Positions 61,051 to 64,000 of a stretch of 64,000 bases of DNA are shown piece after piece. The translations under genes and the position numbers were made by a program. Below the pieces are notes generated by a model. That model worked only from the letters and a program-made list of their open reading frames with translations. It was not told where the DNA came from and did not search any database. This stretch comes from Prosapia bicincta (lineage: Eukaryota > Arthropoda > Insecta > Hemiptera > Cercopidae): the NCBI GenBank assembly GCA_036971475.1, contig JBAIZL010000010.1:5360131-5424130 (forward strand). Direction: 5' to 3'. How positions within the stretch are numbered: position 1 is the stretch's first letter; each line of letters begins with the position of its first letter.

Positions 61051-61754
61051 CACTTAAGTGTGGATTTAAAGAATAATTGTCCTTCAAACTACAAAGAACG
61101 TATGGCGACCACAACCATTAAATGAGAGAGACAGTCGTGTCATTGAAATTAACGTATTTGACTTAGACGTGAAAAATATGTAATTGAAACCTTGATTAGA
61201 GATTGAAGGATGTAATTACTATTTACAAAATTTTCAAAGAATAATAGTTGTCATATTGGACAGATGACCTTTCCAGTTAAAGTGGAAAATCGTGACAGGA
61301 AAACCACTTTGTTATTATAAAGAGAATTTCGGGGAAAATGTAACCGACGATGTTTTCAAAGCGACTGATTCACTGTGTTGGAATATCTTTGCAAGGTGTC
61401 CTTGAAAGGGGAAGGCACGTGGCGAAGACGTAATATCCCGTTCACCTCCTAGAAGTGGGGGCAGACATCTGTTGCTTTTATAGGCAGAAAATGTCTCAGG
61501 AAGGGTTTTAACTGTTGGCGTAAATGTAGGTTGGTATAAATACAAACAATAATAAACGTCCGTAACTACAAGAACGGTAAAAATAACGTTAATAGTCTAG
61601 GGGACTAATAATAGTGCATTTGGTCGCAGTAAATAACTAACTGGTCCGAAAATATTCCTAACATTTTATAAATTATATATGGCCTGCTTTTGAATAGTCA
61701 TTTTTAAATATATACATAACTATAAGTAATAATTGAAATAGCTTATGAGTTGAG

Positions 61755-62056
61755 ATTATAAAGAAGTAAATACGAGTAAATATCTCGTATTTACACACGA
61801 AATTAAAATAAAATATACTTGATTCTCATACGCGTTTCAAAGACTTATGTCACCATCATCAGTGATATCTCTACAAATGTACAACTGCGACTAAGCAGGA
61901 GATGCCTAGCACGTCTTACATATGTATAACATTTATATATAAATACATGGCTTTCCGACGCCTGTTTAGTTGCAATTGTAATTAGAAGTAGAGTAACTGA
62001 TGAGGATGAAGGCAAAACTCATTGAAATGCGTATGGCAATAAAGTATATTTTATTT
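61755..62056. mobile_element. Foldback insertion 6
   Basis: Arms 61799-61870 and 61990-62056 pair imperfectly. Right arm: CTGATGA, G, GATGA..TCATT, GAAATGCGTATG (61997-62034). Left arm on minus: CTGATGA, T, GGTGAC..GTCTTT, GAAACGCGTATG (61829-61862). A 9-bp direct repeat TGAGTTGAG (61746-61754 and 62057-62065) brackets the unit. A one-sided 44-bp tail (61755-61798) contains its own perfect hairpin AAATACGAG/CTCGTATTT (61768-61792). It lies in the block missing from copy A. Confidence 0.6.
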
Positions 62057-62218
62057 TGAGTTGAGCAGTTATCTATTTGTTTATTCATAACTATACCATA
62101 GATCATCGAATATACGAGCATTTATATTATTGTTATACATATAATTTTATAGCAGTATATAGCTTGGCAATAGCAGTTTCTACTATTCATGTTTGTTTGT
62201 ACACTCCAGATAACGATT

Positions 62219-62361
62219 GCATAAATAATAAGCCGGTTGAATATCGAGTTTATTTAGTATATAAAGTTTATTTATTTAGTGCCAAATAAATTGATTTATT
62301 TAGTGGCACTAAATAGATCAACGTTTGACTAAATACTCAACCACCTTATAATTAATTCAAT
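62219..62361. mobile_element. Palindromic MITE-like element, copy B
   Basis: Partner of 9484-9629 at the orthologous position, with a few substitutions. Confidence 0.65.
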
Positions 62362-62963
62362 AACTGTTTTACATTTATATAAAAGAGAGAAAGCGTGTAG
62401 GAGACTGGCATTGTAGCCACTTAGCAAATATAATCCCAGAAGTATACCACTACGAAAGTCTGGGATTGTCTACTACATAACCTAATATTGAGTGGGTGGA
62501 ACTTCTCCAAAAGGCTGGGTTTAATGTAATTCTCAATTGCTCAACTTATGGCCAACAACTGAACTCTTAGTAACTTTAACTGTATTAATAGAGTCAACAT
62601 TAAGTTTAGAGGAGCTGTAATGCATTCAACTGTTCTTACAGGATTATGCTTTTGTTTTAAAATTAAGTATGTGAAAGATAATATTAACTTTATTCGATTA
62701 TATCTCCTCAGGCAATTCCCAGTGGGTTACTAAATGAAATTGTTGAAACTATTTTTATTTTTTGTAATAAGTCAACTTGCTTTGCAGTCTGTTTATCTCC
62801 ATTTCTTCACCAGTAGTGTCTATAGGTGTGGGATATCTGCATGATTTTCTAATTGAAATCGTTAGAGATGTATTTGGATAAAGGCAGATTTTGAAGATTA
62901 AAGAGTTTGATTACATCAGAAAGTTCAATAGTAGTCAAGAAAGTAAAAATAACAATTACGATT

Positions 62964-63310
62964 GACATGTAGGGCGTCTGGTTTAGTCTGACCTCTGACC
63001 TTGATATGCACAGAAGTACTTGAGTTGATTATAGTGGGAGATACGCGCAGAGACATTATCTTGATAACGTTAATTCAGTGAGCAACGCATTGATTGATAC
63101 AATGTACGACAAATTGACATGCAGGTCGTCTGGTTTAGGCTGGCCGCTAATATTGAGATGCGCAGAAGCATCTCACTCAGTAGATTAGAGTGAGGGGTAC
63201 CCGCAGAGACAATATCTTGTTAACCTTAATGCAGTGAGCAACGTATTTTATGATAAAATATACGACTAATTGACATGCAGGTCGTCTGGTTTAGGCTGCC
63301 CGCTAACCTT
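62964..63310. repeat. 152-bp tandem repeat, two full units and a partial (copy B)
   Basis: Units start near 62964, 63116 and 63272 with GACATG.AGG.CGTCTGGTTTA. They are more diverged from one another than the units in copy A, which look homogenised. Confidence 0.8.
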
Positions 63311-64000
63311 GCGCAACGTACTGCGAAAGGTGTACAACGTACTGGATTACTAATGATAGTGTTCCCTCTCCAATTCGCGTCTGTCTGCCTTCGCTCCTTG
63401 GTTATTTTACTGGACAGGTTAATGGTGACGATAGTTCAAAGTGAAGTTCCACAGGTTTTAACTCTCGTATATTTTGTTACTCTGTAAAAGTTGACCATTG
63501 ATGCTTCATAGAGTGTCTTCAAAAATGGAAGTGGTCCTGCTATCTACACAGCACATCACTGCTGCAGAAAAACCGATATTATCAAAAACTTGTTTATTAA
63601 GAAAAAGTAACAGGTGAGCCTGTTAAAAGAAGAACCTTAACAAAAGAAGGTGCAATACCTTCTGAATGAATTTTAGCAACGACTTCCTTCTGTCTACATT
63701 TTGACAACTTTTAAAAATCGGTAACTTTTTAGATGTAAATAGTACATGACTTTTTAAAATAGCAACCTTGTGACAATAATTAGAGTTACAGAAAACTGAG
63801 TGAGTAACATTTCATGATAAGAACTTGTTCCACCTTATTACTCATTTTGCAAGAAATAATAACACTATGTAATGTTAGTTATAAAAAAAGAAACCATCGG
63901 GTAGCGCCAGGTGTTTGTATGGAGGCTCAAAACTTTTAATGTATTTGGTAGCACGTACATAGCCTGCGGCGTGTTCTGGCCGGAGTTTAGTCGTTTTTGA

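Overview
The window is AT-rich, intron-scale eukaryotic DNA. It shows no operon structure, no rRNA, no intact tRNA, and no open reading frame that reads as a working host gene. The debris (DD(E/D) mariner-like transposases of the kind common in insects, a ZBED/SCAND3-like hAT, a non-LTR retrotransposon tail, long (TA)n and (CA)n tracts) fits a large repeat-rich arthropod genome, most likely an insect. That is inference; species and chromosome cannot be read from the sequence. Most long open frames are artefacts of tandem repeats, for example frames of repeated HT or CV codons in (CA)n tracts and a 749-codon minus-strand frame across a 153-bp satellite.

The main architecture is a low-copy direct duplication. 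Segment A (about 415-11510) and segment B (about 47750 to the window end) are colinear over their length. They share a degenerate AAATACACC-type minisatellite, a 160-bp conserved block, the same dead mariner-like transposase, a (CA)n tract, a near-identical 140-bp core, a palindromic MITE and a 152-bp tandem repeat. B is longer because it gained insertions that A lacks: extra copies of a dispersed repeat plus a 20 x 40-bp minisatellite, a foldback at 56859-57123, an 879-bp long-TIR transposon with a 9-bp target duplication, and a 1.9-kb stretch with two more foldbacks. The purine-rich stretch that follows A (11570-12185) has a second copy at 38940-39405.

Between the two segments (12-47 kb) lie, in order: a dispersed AT-rich repeat (here called R1, eight copies in the window) that spawned a 15 x 33-bp array; a non-LTR retrotransposon C-terminal fragment whose middle has expanded into 14 units of 153 bp; a 37-bp satellite; a tandem pair of palindromes resembling CRE and C/EBP sites; a mariner-like fragment split by a hAT-type MITE; a 0.8-kb compound (GT)n minisatellite; and a 2.1-kb hAT element with 8-bp target duplications and a broken transposase.

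The most unusual recurring signal is a set of six foldback insertions (112-330, 43211-43402, 34652-34944, 56859-57123, 60514-60917, 61755-62056). Most are head-to-head pairs of a terminal unit carrying a CTGANGA-type box, one base, a 5-6 bp hairpin and GAAA. Most are flanked by 9-15 bp direct repeats or by (TA)n, and most have a one-sided tail of 20-47 bp. The layout resembles Penelope-like element termini, which are known to carry hammerhead-ribozyme motifs, but here no reverse transcriptase is present.
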